Shown here: positions 8,777-17,941 of the stretch, in pieces
Layout: each line of letters begins with the position of its first letter
How positions within the stretch are numbered: the stretch's first letter is position 1
NCBI GenBank assembly: GCA_964467785.1
Contig: CAYXVB010000009.1
Span: 1 to 39,883, forward strand
Direction of reading: 5' to 3'
Origin: CAYXVB01 sp964467785
GTDB lineage: Bacteria > Bdellovibrionota > UBA1018
Length of the DNA stretch: 39,883 nucleotides
Notes under the pieces: model-generated
Told to the model about the DNA's origin: nothing
Databases searched by the model: none
Seen by the model: the letters and a program-made list of their open reading frames with translations, nothing else
Made by a program: the position numbers and the translations under genes

Positions 8777-8799
8777 GTCGGTTTGTTTTGACTCTAGTG

Positions 8800-8845
8800 A
8801 AACGGGACCTGCGGGCGTCGCTCGTAGGTCCCGTTTTCATTTTTG
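8800..8845 (+). terminator. Terminator/attenuator between rplT and pheS
   Basis: AAACGGGACCT (8800-8810) pairs perfectly with AGGTCCCGTTT (8826-8836), followed by TCATTTTT. Its place just upstream of pheS resembles the E. coli pheST attenuator. Confidence 0.75.
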
Positions 8846-8879
8846 CAGCACGTAGTTTTCATTCGACCGGAGTTCCCAC

Positions 8880-9914
8880 ATGAGTCTGATTGATCAACTG
8901 AACGCCATTGGTGAGAAGTCGCTACAGGATGCCGCCGCTGCCGCTACGCTCGAGGCTTTGGAGCAGGTTCGTGTCTCTGTTTTGGGCAAGAAGGGCGCAT
9001 TGAGCGAAGTGCTCAAAGGTCTCGGTACGATTAACCCGGCTGAGCGGCCGGCCATTGGCGCGAAAGCCAATGAGTGGAAATCGAAGATCGAAGGCGCGAT
9101 CGAAATTCGCAAGACGAAGCTTGAAGGCGAGGCTCTTGAGGAGCGTCTGCGTTCCGAGCGCATCGATACGACACTACCGTCGCGGCTGCAGCATATGGGA
9201 GCGCTTCATCCAGTGACGCTCGCGACCCGAAGGATCATCGAGGTCCTTTCGCGCATCGGCTTTGACGTCGCAACAGGTCCTGAGGTGGAGACTGATTTCC
9301 TGAATTTCGAAGCCGTGAACATTCCTCCGGATCATCCCGCCCGTGACATGCAGGACACTTTCTTTATGGGACCGGGCGTGGTGTTGCGCACGCACACCTC
9401 GTCTGTCCAGATGCGCGCGATGCGCTCGCAGACGTGGCCGGTCCGCGTGCTCGCCCCGGGTGCCGTTTATCGATGCGATTCCGATGCGACTCATCTGCCG
9501 ATGTTCCACCAGGTCGAGGGTCTCTGGGTGGACAAGGATGTCAAGATGAGCGACCTCAAGGGCGTGCTTTCGTTCTTCGCTCGCGAGATGTTCGGCGCGG
9601 AAACGAAGATCCGTTTGCGCCCCAGCTATTTTCCGTTCGTTGAGCCGGGCGCCGAGGTGGATGTGAGCTGCTTCCGCTGCAAGGGTTCGCCCAAGGAGTC
9701 GTGCCGGATCTGCAAAGGAACCGGTTGGCTCGAGATCCTCGGGGCCGGCATGGTTCATCCGCGCTTGCTCGAGATGGCGGGTTACACGGAGAAAGGTTTG
9801 ACCGGATTCGCGTTCGGCGTGGGCGTCGAGCGCGTGGCGATGTTGTTGTTCGAAATCCCCGATCTGCGCCTGATGGTGCAGGGGGATCAACGGCTTCTTT
9901 CGCAATTCGTGTGA
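8880..9914 (+). CDS. pheS: Phenylalanyl-tRNA synthetase alpha subunit
   Basis: 344 residues. With PheT it forms the heterotetramer that charges tRNA-Phe. The N-terminal helical arm (residues 1-90) is followed by the class II catalytic core, with HP(V) in GALHPVTLATRRI (motif 1), the substrate-binding TSSVQMR, YRCDSDATHLPMFHQVEG (motif 2), and GFAFGVGVERVAMLLF (motif 3). The end DLRLMVQGDQRLLSQFV is standard. A CxxC pair of the kind common in bacterial PheS (CFRC...CRIC) suggests zinc binding. SD GGAG at 8869-8872. pheT begins 12 bp after the stop, forming an operon. Confidence 0.97.
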   Translation: MSLIDQLNAIGEKSLQDAAAAATLEALEQVRVSVLGKKGALSEVLKGLGTINPAERPAIGAKANEWKSKIEGAIEIRKTKLEGEALEERLRSERIDTTLPSRLQHMGALHPVTLATRRIIEVLSRIGFDVATGPEVETDFLNFEAVNIPPDHPARDMQDTFFMGPGVVLRTHTSSVQMRAMRSQTWPVRVLAPGAVYRCDSDATHLPMFHQVEGLWVDKDVKMSDLKGVLSFFAREMFGAETKIRLRPSYFPFVEPGAEVDVSCFRCKGSPKESCRICKGTGWLEILGAGMVHPRLLEMAGYTEKGLTGFAFGVGVERVAMLLFEIPDLRLMVQGDQRLLSQFV

Positions 9915-9926
9915 GGATTTGAGACC

Positions 9927-12392
9927 ATGAAAATTTCGTGGAACTGGCTTTCGGAAATGGTGGATTTGAGCGGCGTGGGCGGTCCCCAGGGACTGGCCGC
10001 TCTCTTGACTTCGCGCGGTCTCGAAGTGGAGGCGGTCGATCGCCAGGATCAAGGCTTCGAAAAGGTGGTCGCGGTCGAGATCGTATCGCGAGAAAAACAT
10101 CCGCAGGCGGATCGACTTTCCATCTGCATGGTGAATCTCGGGAGCGGCGAGCCTCTACAGATCGTCTGTGGTGCCCAGAACATGAAGGCGGGCGACAAGG
10201 TACCCCTTGCTCAGGTGGGCGCGGAGCTGCCCAATGGCATGAAGATCAAGAAAGGCGAGATCCGCAGCGTAGTCTCCAATGGCATGCTTTGCTCCGAGCA
10301 AGAGCTGGGACTGTCCAAGGAGAGCGAAGGGCTGCTGATTCTTCCTCCCTCGACGCCGATAGGCAAGCCAATGGCCGAAGTCCTAGGCCGAAATGACACG
10401 ATCCTGACTTTCAAGCTCACGGCTAATCGCGGCGACTGTATGAGTCACTTCGGGATGGCTCGCGAAGTCGCCGCCGCGCTTGGTAAGAACGTCAAGCGGC
10501 CTGAAGCTCCTTCGCTCCCGTCGGCGATGGACGGCAAATCGCCGATCTCCATCCATCTTGAAGCGGGAGACGCTGGACCGCAGTTTTTTGGAACGTTCAT
10601 CGAAGGCGTCAAGGTCGGTCCTTCGCCCGAGTGGTTGGTCAAGCGGCTTGAAGCGGTGGGCAGTCGTTCCATCAACAACATCGTCGACGCAACCAATCTC
10701 GTGCTCCTCGAGCTCGGGCAGCCCGTCCACGCGTACGATGCCGATCTCCTTGAAGGCGGCAAGATCCGGGTGAGGATGGCCGAGGCTGGCGAAGTGCTTC
10801 CGCTTTTGGACGCGACGAGCGTTCAATTGCTGGGCACTGAGTTGGTCATTGCCGACGCGAAACGCGCGGTGGCCCTCGCGGGAGTCATGGGTGGCGGTAA
10901 CTCCGAGGTCCGTGAGAAGACCCATCGAGTTTATCTCGAAGTCGCCGAATTTAGTCCGAAGCTGGTGCGCCAGGCGGCCAGCAAGCATCAAAAGAGGACC
11001 GATGCGGCCCAGCGATTTGAACGCGGCATCGATCCCGAAGGACTTGGGCACGCCATGGCGCGGCTCACGGACCTGGTGATCAAGCTGGCGGGCGGCAAGA
11101 TCGTTGGCGCCGATAAGGTGCAGTTGGCGAAGTGCCAACGCCCGCAAATCGAGGTCGCTCCCTCGTATTTCGAGAACTTTTTGGGAATGAGCGTGACGCC
11201 TGAGCAGGCCGAGAAGATCCTCACCGGCTTGGGTTGTAAGGTGGAAAAAAAGGGCGCCTGGCTCGTCACTTCGCCGAGTTGGCGCCGCGATCTCGTGATC
11301 CGCGAAGATCTCGCCGAGGAAGTGGCCCGCTCGATCGGCTATGACGCCATCCGGGAGACGATTCCGCCTCTGAGCACGGCGCCAGCATCGCAAGCCCAAC
11401 GGCCTGAGGCCGCACGCCTTCGGCAGATGAACCAGACCAAGGATCTCATGCGGGACCTGGGGCTTCTCGAGACGGTGAACTTCGCGTTCACGTCGAAGTC
11501 CTGGCTGTCGAAGTTTGGCATGGCCTCCAGTGCGTCGCTGCTGAACCCGCTCTCGGAGGAGCTTGAGGCGCTGGTGCCTTCGCTTCTGCCTGGGCTGGTA
11601 CAAAATGCGCTCGGCAACTGGAGCCGTCACTTTGGTTCCGAGGCGTTGCCGATCCGACTTTTTGAGCTTCGTCCAGTGTTCTCGGCTGGTCCGGATATCC
11701 GGGCGCAGGGCGAGATGGAGACAGGCGTAAAGGAATCCTGGCGTCTTTCCGCTGTCCTGTCGGGCCCGCGCGTGGCATCTGGCATGCGCAATGAGCTTGG
11801 CGAGATGGATTTCGCTGATGTGAAGGCGATCTTTGAGCGTTTGCTGGAAGGAATGGGGACTCGTGGGCTACGGCTTTCGCCGATGTCAGCATCCCGGTCG
11901 GGGGGTAATCCGATGTTCCATCCCGGCCGTAGCGTGGAAGTTCTGGCGGGCAAGGGGGATGTCGTGGGGGCCTTTGGCCTCATGCATCCGGGTCTGAGTC
12001 GCGACCACAAATGCCGAGCTCCACTCTGGCTCTTTGAGCTGGATTGGGAGCAATTGTATAAATTCAGCCGTAAACCCGGCGAAAATCCCGTGTTTAAGCC
12101 TTGGTCTGAGTTTCCGTCCATGGAACGTGACTTCGCGCTGCTCGTCCCGAAAAACGTGGTAGCAGATAAAATTACTCAGGTAGCGGTCAAGGCCGGCAAG
12201 CCTTTGGCGAAAGTTGCTAAGGTTTTCGATGTTTACACCGGTTCTCAGGTCGCCGAGGGGATGACAAGCGTGGCGGTCCGGGTTACATTTAGTGAAGAGA
12301 GCCGCAGTCTGCAGGAGTCGGAAGCGGAAGCGGCTTCAGCCCAGATCCTGGCCGCATGGAAGCAGGAACTGGGTATCGAACTGAGAAGCTGA
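9927..12392 (+). CDS. pheT: Phenylalanyl-tRNA synthetase beta subunit
   Basis: 821 residues, normal for PheT. Domains in order: N-terminal MKISWNWLSEMVDL; an EMAP/OB tRNA-binding fold at about 40-150 (HPQADRLSICMVNLGSGE, QIVCGAQNM); the B3/B4 editing region (INNIVDATNLVLLELGQP near 245-265, GVMGGGNSEV near 315-325); B5; a degenerate class II core; and the C-terminal ferredoxin-fold anticodon-binding domain (WSEFPSMERDFALLV, VFDVYTG, RVTFSEESRSLQESE). AGGA at about 9914-9917 serves as SD. It is followed closely by ihfA. Confidence 0.97.
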   Translation: MKISWNWLSEMVDLSGVGGPQGLAALLTSRGLEVEAVDRQDQGFEKVVAVEIVSREKHPQADRLSICMVNLGSGEPLQIVCGAQNMKAGDKVPLAQVGAELPNGMKIKKGEIRSVVSNGMLCSEQELGLSKESEGLLILPPSTPIGKPMAEVLGRNDTILTFKLTANRGDCMSHFGMAREVAAALGKNVKRPEAPSLPSAMDGKSPISIHLEAGDAGPQFFGTFIEGVKVGPSPEWLVKRLEAVGSRSINNIVDATNLVLLELGQPVHAYDADLLEGGKIRVRMAEAGEVLPLLDATSVQLLGTELVIADAKRAVALAGVMGGGNSEVREKTHRVYLEVAEFSPKLVRQAASKHQKRTDAAQRFERGIDPEGLGHAMARLTDLVIKLAGGKIVGADKVQLAKCQRPQIEVAPSYFENFLGMSVTPEQAEKILTGLGCKVEKKGAWLVTSPSWRRDLVIREDLAEEVARSIGYDAIRETIPPLSTAPASQAQRPEAARLRQMNQTKDLMRDLGLLETVNFAFTSKSWLSKFGMASSASLLNPLSEELEALVPSLLPGLVQNALGNWSRHFGSEALPIRLFELRPVFSAGPDIRAQGEMETGVKESWRLSAVLSGPRVASGMRNELGEMDFADVKAIFERLLEGMGTRGLRLSPMSASRSGGNPMFHPGRSVEVLAGKGDVVGAFGLMHPGLSRDHKCRAPLWLFELDWEQLYKFSRKPGENPVFKPWSEFPSMERDFALLVPKNVVADKITQVAVKAGKPLAKVAKVFDVYTGSQVAEGMTSVAVRVTFSEESRSLQESEAEAASAQILAAWKQELGIELRS

Positions 12393-12440
12393 AATTTTTA
12401 TGGCCGAAGATGGCCCTGTTTGTTGGGAGGAATCGACATC

Positions 12441-12800
12441 GTGGCGATGACCAAAGCGGATATCGTTGAGGCGCTGTACGAGAAGGTTGGGTTTTCCAAG
12501 AAGGAATCGGCGGATCTCGTCGAAATGGTTTTCGACACCATCAAGTCGACTCTGGCTCAAGGTCAGAAGATCAAGATTTCCGGTTTCGGCAACTTTGTCG
12601 TGCGCGAAAAGCGCGCGCGCACCGGCCGCAATCCGCAGACGGGCGAGAGCATTGAGATCAGTGCCCGCCGCGTGCTGACTTTCCGTCCTTCGCAGGTGCT
12701 TCGCGCCGAGGTCAACTCCTCGCTCGAAGGCAAGCCGATCCAAGCGGACGCGCTTCGTTCGCGTTCGCGCAAGGATGACGACGAGGACGGCGACGAATGA
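12441..12800 (+). CDS. ihfA: Integration host factor alpha subunit
   Basis: 119 residues. The GTG at 12441 is chosen: GGGAGG at 12425-12430 lies ten bases upstream and the product then begins MAMTKADIVEALYEKVGF, parallel to the MALTKAE start of known IhfA. The HU/IHF fold is clear, with the beta-arm GRNPQTGESIEISARRVLTFRPSQVL intact. An acidic, Arg/Asp-rich tail extends past the usual end. It bends DNA and helps sigma-54 and recombination systems. Gene order pheS-pheT-ihfA-merR is the common proteobacterial arrangement. Its stop overlaps the start of the next gene (ATGA). Confidence 0.93.
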   Translation: MAMTKADIVEALYEKVGFSKKESADLVEMVFDTIKSTLAQGQKIKISGFGNFVVREKRARTGRNPQTGESIEISARRVLTFRPSQVLRAEVNSSLEGKPIQADALRSRSRKDDDEDGDE

Positions 12801-13243
12801 GTCGGTCGGGGGATACCCCGACCTCGGCTGAGGTTCGCGTCCCGGACCGGCTGTTTTTCCGAATCCGGGATGTGGCCAAGCTCGTCGGCGTGGAGCCTTA
12901 CGTGCTGCGGTACTGGGAAACCGAGTTTCCCCAGGTGGCGCCGAATAAATCGACGGCAGGCCATCGCGTCTATCGTCGTGCTGACGTCGAGACGATCTTG
13001 TTGATCAAGAAGCTGCTCTATGTCGAGCGCTACTCGATCGAAGGCGCGCGCAAACGCTTGCTTGAACTCAAGCGTGGCGGCAAGGATGGCTCGGAAGCTT
13101 CGCCCGCGGTAGCGGCCGCGGCCGAAGCGCAAGCGTTAGGGTTGACCGCGCCAGCAACGTTGGCAGATATCCGCGAGGCGGCGCGTCGGCTTTCGGCGCT
13201 GGTGAGCGAAACGAAGGTCGGCGATCTCTTTGCCTGGGGCTGA
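12797..13243 (+). CDS. MerR-family transcriptional regulator
   Basis: 148 residues, overlapping the ihfA stop by four bases, so translationally coupled. The winged-helix HTH occupies about residues 18-88 (FFRIRDVAKLVGVEPYVLRYWETEFPQ, HRVYRRADVETILLIKKLLY). The sequence KSTAGHRVYRR and the YSIEGARKRL helix match the small MerR proteins usually found downstream of ihfA in proteobacteria. The remaining C-terminus is Ala-rich and has no metal-binding cysteines, so it is not a metal sensor. The target is unknown. It ends about 60 bp from the convergent gene. Confidence 0.9.
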   Translation: MSRSGDTPTSAEVRVPDRLFFRIRDVAKLVGVEPYVLRYWETEFPQVAPNKSTAGHRVYRRADVETILLIKKLLYVERYSIEGARKRLLELKRGGKDGSEASPAVAAAAEAQALGLTAPATLADIREAARRLSALVSETKVGDLFAWG

Positions 13244-13304
13244 TCAAATTCCTGGGTGAGCTGTGGCTGCCAAGAGCAAGGTCAATTCGAAAGAATGGCC
13301 TGCC

Positions 13305-14740
13305 TCACCAGCCCAGCCGCGGCTGCGACGGCGGGGCCTGATTTTCCAGGAGATTGCTCTTCTTCCAGGTGGGGAACTCCACCTGGTTCAGCCAGGCGAT
13401 GTAGTCATCGACCTCTGCCACCGTCTGCGGAACCTTTCTGAATCTCTCGGGGACCATGTCCCAATGCTGTGGAATATTCTGAGCGATCCGCGACTTGAGA
13501 AGCGCCTCTCTGAGCGGTCCCGAAGTCGCTTCGATCACCACGGCTTCTTTGCCGTTGGCGCTCGCCGCCACCGTCACTCGATGAGCTTTTGCGACCAGTG
13601 AATTCGAAGGTATATTCCGTGAGACATTAACGGTCATGACCGAGCGATTCCAGTCGATGATATCCAGGGGGATACGGACTTCGCGGACATTCAGTAGGTC
13701 TTGATTCCGTGTGGGAAGATGCCCGTTAGCAATGAGTTGCTTCTCGAATGCCGTTTGTCCTTCCCGCTGAATGGAGCTTTTGACGAAGTTATATTCCGGG
13801 GCCCGAGTATTCCGGTCTAAGGTGCGAATTCTCAGCGGGACTTCGTAATGGGTGGAAAGTACAGGAACTCCACCTACATCCGTGGTTTGAAGTTTGTCCA
13901 GATAGGTATAGACCCAAGAGTCGTTTAAAAAGTCTTCGAGTTTTAAATTTGGATAAAGTGCTCTCAACACTTGTCTAGATTTTTCAGGCCATTCGCTGAC
14001 GGGACGGTATTTGAGACTGTGCATGTTGACTCGAACATTGGGCGCGTCAAATGCCAGAAAGAGTCCCGATTGTTGAAACTGCCGCATCACATTGATGCCA
14101 AACAGACCCGCGGGGTTTATGTTCACCGGATCGGCCACGAGTTCGCGACTGGCGCTTGCTCTTGTATTGGCGGATTCTAATAACTTTATGCCAGCGGTCC
14201 TGCTATCGGCGTTTCTCTCGAACTCCGGCGTCAGCTTTCCCATTTCACTGGCTCGAAAAACCTGGTCGAGAGTGGGATCTATCTCGCTCTTACCCAAAGC
14301 AAGATCTAGGAAGGTTTGATCTTCGGCGGTGAAGATCTCGAGGGTGTTCAAATAGCCGTTTACCTCTTGGGGGTCGCTATCCGCTCGCGTTAGCAGATCC
14401 CGGGCATAGGCGCGCTCCTTCGGGTTGTCTAGTATATTCAGCGCGGAATCGAGCTCCGCGGAATCGACAAGCCGTAGAATAAATCGCGCCCGACGCCGGT
14501 CCCGCGGATCCGCCGAAGGGTTTTTGAGGACGTCGTGAGCCCAGCGCTCCATCGCCGCGCGCTCTCTCGTGTGATCCGCTGCAGCTCCGACTCCTGGGGA
14601 GCCTTGATTGCCGCGAGTTCAGAATATTGCTTCCCGCAGGGGATCGCCCAGGCAGGAGCGGCTGCTAATAAGCAGATTCCATGGAGTAGGGTCGCTTTGA
14701 GAACGCCTCGAATTGGGAACAAGGATGAGATATTCTTCAC
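13305..14740 (-). pseudogene. Exported protein interrupted by a -1 frameshift
   Basis: Two frames read as one protein. The 5' part starts at GTG 14740, chosen because AGAGG lies four bases upstream and it yields a clean Sec signal peptide (MKNISSLFPIRGVLKATLLH... AAAPAWA, cleavage near residue 32). It runs to about QRITRESA. The coding pattern then continues in the -1 frame from about 14555 (MERWAHDVLKNPSADPRDRR) to the stop at 13305. The switch falls in the GCGCGCGG run at about 14553-14562, consistent with loss of one base or a sequencing error. The intact product would be about 478 residues, periplasmic or secreted. I do not recognise the family; the mature part has alpha-helical repeats early and a beta-rich second half. 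Codon use is less GC-biased than in the secretion operon. Confidence 0.65.
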
Positions 14741-14967
14741 AGAACCTCTATTGGCAGAATGGGTTTGAACCCTACCGTTGATCTTTATCGACATTTCTAA
14801 GCGAATTCTGAACTAGCCCTTGATTTTCCGCTGGCTCCCTTGGGTGACTGGATTGAGTTTTAAGGTAACCCATTGATCTCAAAGTACTTAGAGTCCGTCT
14901 GGGAGCGGAGGATCTGCCTGATAACTATTTTTGATTTTAGGCCCAGATTGGGCAGCCCGCAATACAC

Positions 14968-15987
14968 TCAACTTCTGACGAGGCGCTGGATGACTTCTCT
15001 TGCGAGATTTTTTCTTGCAAGCGCTTGCATCTGCACTAGCAGTCCCGGACTGGTGAAGTTGAAGTCCGTGACGGCGTCGTCAATGAGATCCACGGCCGCG
15101 AGACGGATACCGCGCTGGCGAAGGTAGGCGCCGATCTTTTTCGCGGACGACTTGTTGTGGGCGGATAGCGGACTGCTTTCGAGACGGCTGCCGCGATCGA
15201 TCTGGACGCGAAAGTCGCCTTCGAGCGGAAGTTTGCGCGCGTGCGCGATCAGCTTGCCGTCGACGAACCAAAGGCGGAGCTCGCCTTGGGCGATGCCGGG
15301 CAGAAAGGCCTGGACGATAACCGGGCGTGCCCATCCCGAGGTGGCGATCTCGAGCTTACCAATCGACACAATCTCGGCGTCGGAAGTGGAAAAATCCAGA
15401 AGCTCCACGCCCTTGCTTTGAGCCTCGTGGAGGGGCTTGAGGACCACGCGCTTGAGGTTGCGCCCGAAGGCCAGGAGGTCCACGCGGCGCGAGCTGATGC
15501 ACGAAGAGGGAGAAAGCCCGGCGCGAGCGAGACCCAAGGCTTCGAACTTTTCGTTGGCGGCGAGTAGGATTCCGGGCGGATTAACGATTTCCGTGCGGCG
15601 CGAACCCGCAAGCAGGAGTTGCAGCGGGTGAATGTACGCGTGATCCACGGGCGGGTCCGTGCGGTAGTGGATCTGGTCGAAGTCATCCGGCGAGGCGACG
15701 CGGTTTGGCGCGCCCGGCGCAGGACGGCCGTTGGGGCCGAGGCGGACGGAGTCGAGGAGGACTTCGTTGTTTTCTAGCCGGATGGAGCGCAGGTCGCACC
15801 AATGGCTTTCGTGACCGAGGGCTTCGGCCTCGGCGGCAAGCTGCAGGGTGGTGTCGCGCGCGTGATCCAACGTTTCCCAAGGGTCCGTGACCCAGAGAAA
15901 GCGGAAAGGGCGCTTACGGAAGCGGCGGGCCGGAGACTTTTTGGATCGGGACTTTTTCGTCGTGGTTTTCGTGTACTTCGTGCGCAT
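14968..15987 (-). CDS. Divergent glutathione-synthetase-like ATP-grasp protein
   Basis: 339 residues with the architecture of GshB, which adds glycine to gamma-glutamylcysteine. An N-terminal FLWVTDPWETLDHARDTTLQ matches the GshB substrate domain start, and the HYRTDPPVDHAYIHP segment is equivalent to the RKDPPFD motif. Other matches are NEKFEALG, VVLKPL (Lys near 184), ELRLWFVDGKLIAHARK and DLIDDAVTDFNFTSPG. Where classic GshB has the glycine-rich ATP loop after KPL (GMGG), this protein has HEAQSKG, so nucleotide binding may be altered. A 28-residue Lys/Arg-rich N-terminal extension is also unusual. It begins 15 bp after ispA and is probably the last gene of the secretion operon. Function as a true glutathione synthetase is uncertain. 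Confidence 0.75.
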   Translation of the reverse strand: MRTKYTKTTTKKSRSKKSPARRFRKRPFRFLWVTDPWETLDHARDTTLQLAAEAEALGHESHWCDLRSIRLENNEVLLDSVRLGPNGRPAPGAPNRVASPDDFDQIHYRTDPPVDHAYIHPLQLLLAGSRRTEIVNPPGILLAANEKFEALGLARAGLSPSSCISSRRVDLLAFGRNLKRVVLKPLHEAQSKGVELLDFSTSDAEIVSIGKLEIATSGWARPVIVQAFLPGIAQGELRLWFVDGKLIAHARKLPLEGDFRVQIDRGSRLESSPLSAHNKSSAKKIGAYLRQRGIRLAAVDLIDDAVTDFNFTSPGLLVQMQALARKNLAREVIQRLVRS

Positions 15988-16002
15988 GGGGCTACCGATT
16001 TT

Positions 16003-16881
16003 TCAGTGATGTTGAAGCGAGCGGACCACTTCGCCGGCGATGTGGTTCAGCGCGCGGGCGCGATCTCCCCAAATCGCCTCGAGCGTGTCCATCGCGTCGC
16101 GGAGGGCGCGAAAGGTGCGGTCACGGGCTTCGGCCTTGGGGAGATAGTAGAGGACGCTTGTGGGCGTGGTGGCTTCGGTCTCGCCATCCTCGAGGTCGTC
16201 GGCCACCTGGAAAGCGACGCCCAGTTCGGCGGCGAATACGGCTAGGGCCCGGCCTTCGCGCGATTCCGCGTCGATTTCCGCGAGGTCCATCGGCATGAGG
16301 ATGGCGGCGGAAAAGAGCGCTCCTGTTTTGCCGGCGTGCATGAGCCGGAGGTCTGCGAGCGTGGAGGCGTCACTGAGGAGCGGTTCGCGGGCCTGGCCTC
16401 CCATCACACCGCGTGGGCCGGTGGCCCAGTTCAGGCGCTTGAGGCCGCGTAGGATGGAAGCGGGCTTGATCTGATCGCAGTCGAGAAACGTATCCGTGGC
16501 CAGCGCCATGAGCGCGTCGCCCGCGAGCAGCGCGATCGCCTCACCGTAAATCTTATGGTTCGAAGGCTTGCCGCGGCGGAAGTCGTCGTCATCCATGCAG
16601 GGCAGATCGTCATGGATGAGGGTGAAGCAATGGATCATCTCCAACGCGAGCGCTGGAGGTAAGGCGGCTTGGAGCGGCAAGCCCAGCATCGCCGCGCAGG
16701 CGAGCGAAAGGCGAGGACGAATGCGCTTGCCGGGCGCTAATAGGCTGTAGCGGATCGAGTCAGCGAGGTTGGCCGGAGTGTCGCCGTCCACGCCGTGAAA
16801 ATGGCGTTCGAGCGTTTGGGCAAGCGCGGTCTCGAGATCGATGGCGAGGGGGTCGAACAGGGCAGAACGGACAGGCGTCAT
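16003..16881 (-). CDS. ispA: Polyprenyl diphosphate synthase (farnesyl/geranylgeranyl type)
   Basis: 292 residues. It condenses IPP with allylic diphosphates to short-chain isoprenoids. The first aspartate-rich motif is HDDLPCMDDDDFRRGKPSNHK (D91, D92 and following), the second is DDLED at 228-232 (FQVADDLEDGE), and GKRIRPRL at about 51-58 binds IPP. The MHAGKTGALF stretch is typical of IspA. The region after the second motif lacks the usual GKxxGxD...K signature and is short. It starts 33 bp after gspN and lies in the same transcription unit as the type II secretion genes, an uncommon association. Confidence 0.92.
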   Translation of the reverse strand: MTPVRSALFDPLAIDLETALAQTLERHFHGVDGDTPANLADSIRYSLLAPGKRIRPRLSLACAAMLGLPLQAALPPALALEMIHCFTLIHDDLPCMDDDDFRRGKPSNHKIYGEAIALLAGDALMALATDTFLDCDQIKPASILRGLKRLNWATGPRGVMGGQAREPLLSDASTLADLRLMHAGKTGALFSAAILMPMDLAEIDAESREGRALAVFAAELGVAFQVADDLEDGETEATTPTSVLYYLPKAEARDRTFRALRDAMDTLEAIWGDRARALNHIAGEVVRSLQHH

Positions 16882-16914
16882 GATAATATTCTCGAAAATA
16901 ATCTAAGCGTTTGC

Positions 16915-17928
16915 TCAGCGGGCGTTCGGGCCGAGAGGCGTGGGAGTCACTGCCATCATCGGTCCGTTGAACTGGAAGGAATACGAGCCGTCGGGCTGTT
17001 TGCCGGCGCCCAGAATTGCGTCGAGGATGGCGAAGGATTTAAGAATCGCCGGCGAGAGGCTGACGTTGGCCTTGGTGTTGACCACGCTGGTGTTCCACTG
17101 CTTGGCGAGTTGAATATCGCCGGTGAGGGTGGCTTGCAGGTCGTCCGTCGCATTGCCGGACTTGCCCAGCTGGAGCGTTCGGAAGGTGAGTTTGCTCCTT
17201 TCGATGACCACGTCGACTTTGCCGGTGGAGACCGTCACTCGAGGGATCGAAAAGCCCATGATGTTTTGCTGTTCGAGGCCGACGTTCTTTAGATCAAGAT
17301 CGGCCTTGCCTTCCCAGCTCGAAGGCTGGTTGGGGTCGCCGTGGAAGTTGGCCTTGCCCGTGATGGTGGCGTTGACCTGCACGCCGGCGAGCGCCGGGAG
17401 TAGCCCTGTCTTTTGCACCTCGAATGAGCCGAGCGAGACATCGGCATCGATCACCTCGCCGCGCATCGACACGGTTCCGTTGATCGAGCCCATTCCTTGT
17501 TTGATCCAGAACGAGCCGCCGAGCTTGCCCGTGAGCGCCGGAATGATCGCGGGCGCCACGCTGATCTGATCGATATGAACGGTGTCACCCGCCGGAGGGA
17601 TGGTCAGCGTCACGTCCTTGAGGACATAGGAGACGCCCCAGCCGATGGACAGGAACTCCTGGGTACTGGCGAATCCGATACCCTGAGTGCTGAGCACGGA
17701 CGCTATCGTGCCGCGGATGTAGTTTTTGATCCGGTCCTCAGGCAGCTTAAGGACCGTGAAAAAGATGAGGCACAAGATCGCGAAAAAACCCCAAAGGACC
17801 CGCTTGCCCCAGACTTTGGCCCGGGATGGTTCGTTCTGTTGATCGGCGGAAGCGGAGTCCGCTCCGTCTGGATCCATGGCAGAAACGCCGGAGTTGTCCA
17901 GGGGGAGGAAATGATCGTCAGCGCTCAT
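16915..17928 (-). CDS. gspN: Type II secretion system protein GspN
   Basis: 337 residues, of the GspN type found in Leptospira and delta-like bacteria. A cytoplasmic polar N-terminus of about 45 residues is followed by one transmembrane helix (VLWGFFAILCLIFFTVLKLP). The large periplasmic domain is beta-rich and AsmA-like (GVSYVLKDVTLTIPPAG, ITGKANFHGDPNQPSSWEGK). Last gsp gene of the operon, 13 bp after gspM. Confidence 0.85.
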   Translation of the reverse strand: MSADDHFLPLDNSGVSAMDPDGADSASADQQNEPSRAKVWGKRVLWGFFAILCLIFFTVLKLPEDRIKNYIRGTIASVLSTQGIGFASTQEFLSIGWGVSYVLKDVTLTIPPAGDTVHIDQISVAPAIIPALTGKLGGSFWIKQGMGSINGTVSMRGEVIDADVSLGSFEVQKTGLLPALAGVQVNATITGKANFHGDPNQPSSWEGKADLDLKNVGLEQQNIMGFSIPRVTVSTGKVDVVIERSKLTFRTLQLGKSGNATDDLQATLTGDIQLAKQWNTSVVNTKANVSLSPAILKSFAILDAILGAGKQPDGSYSFQFNGPMMAVTPTPLGPNAR

Positions 17929-17941
17929 GAAAGAATGCCCA

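Noticed and set aside
13263..13601. Plus-strand frame starting MAAKSKVNSKEW after the MerR gene
   Set aside because: Almost all of it is antisense to the exported protein gene; only about 14 codons lie outside.
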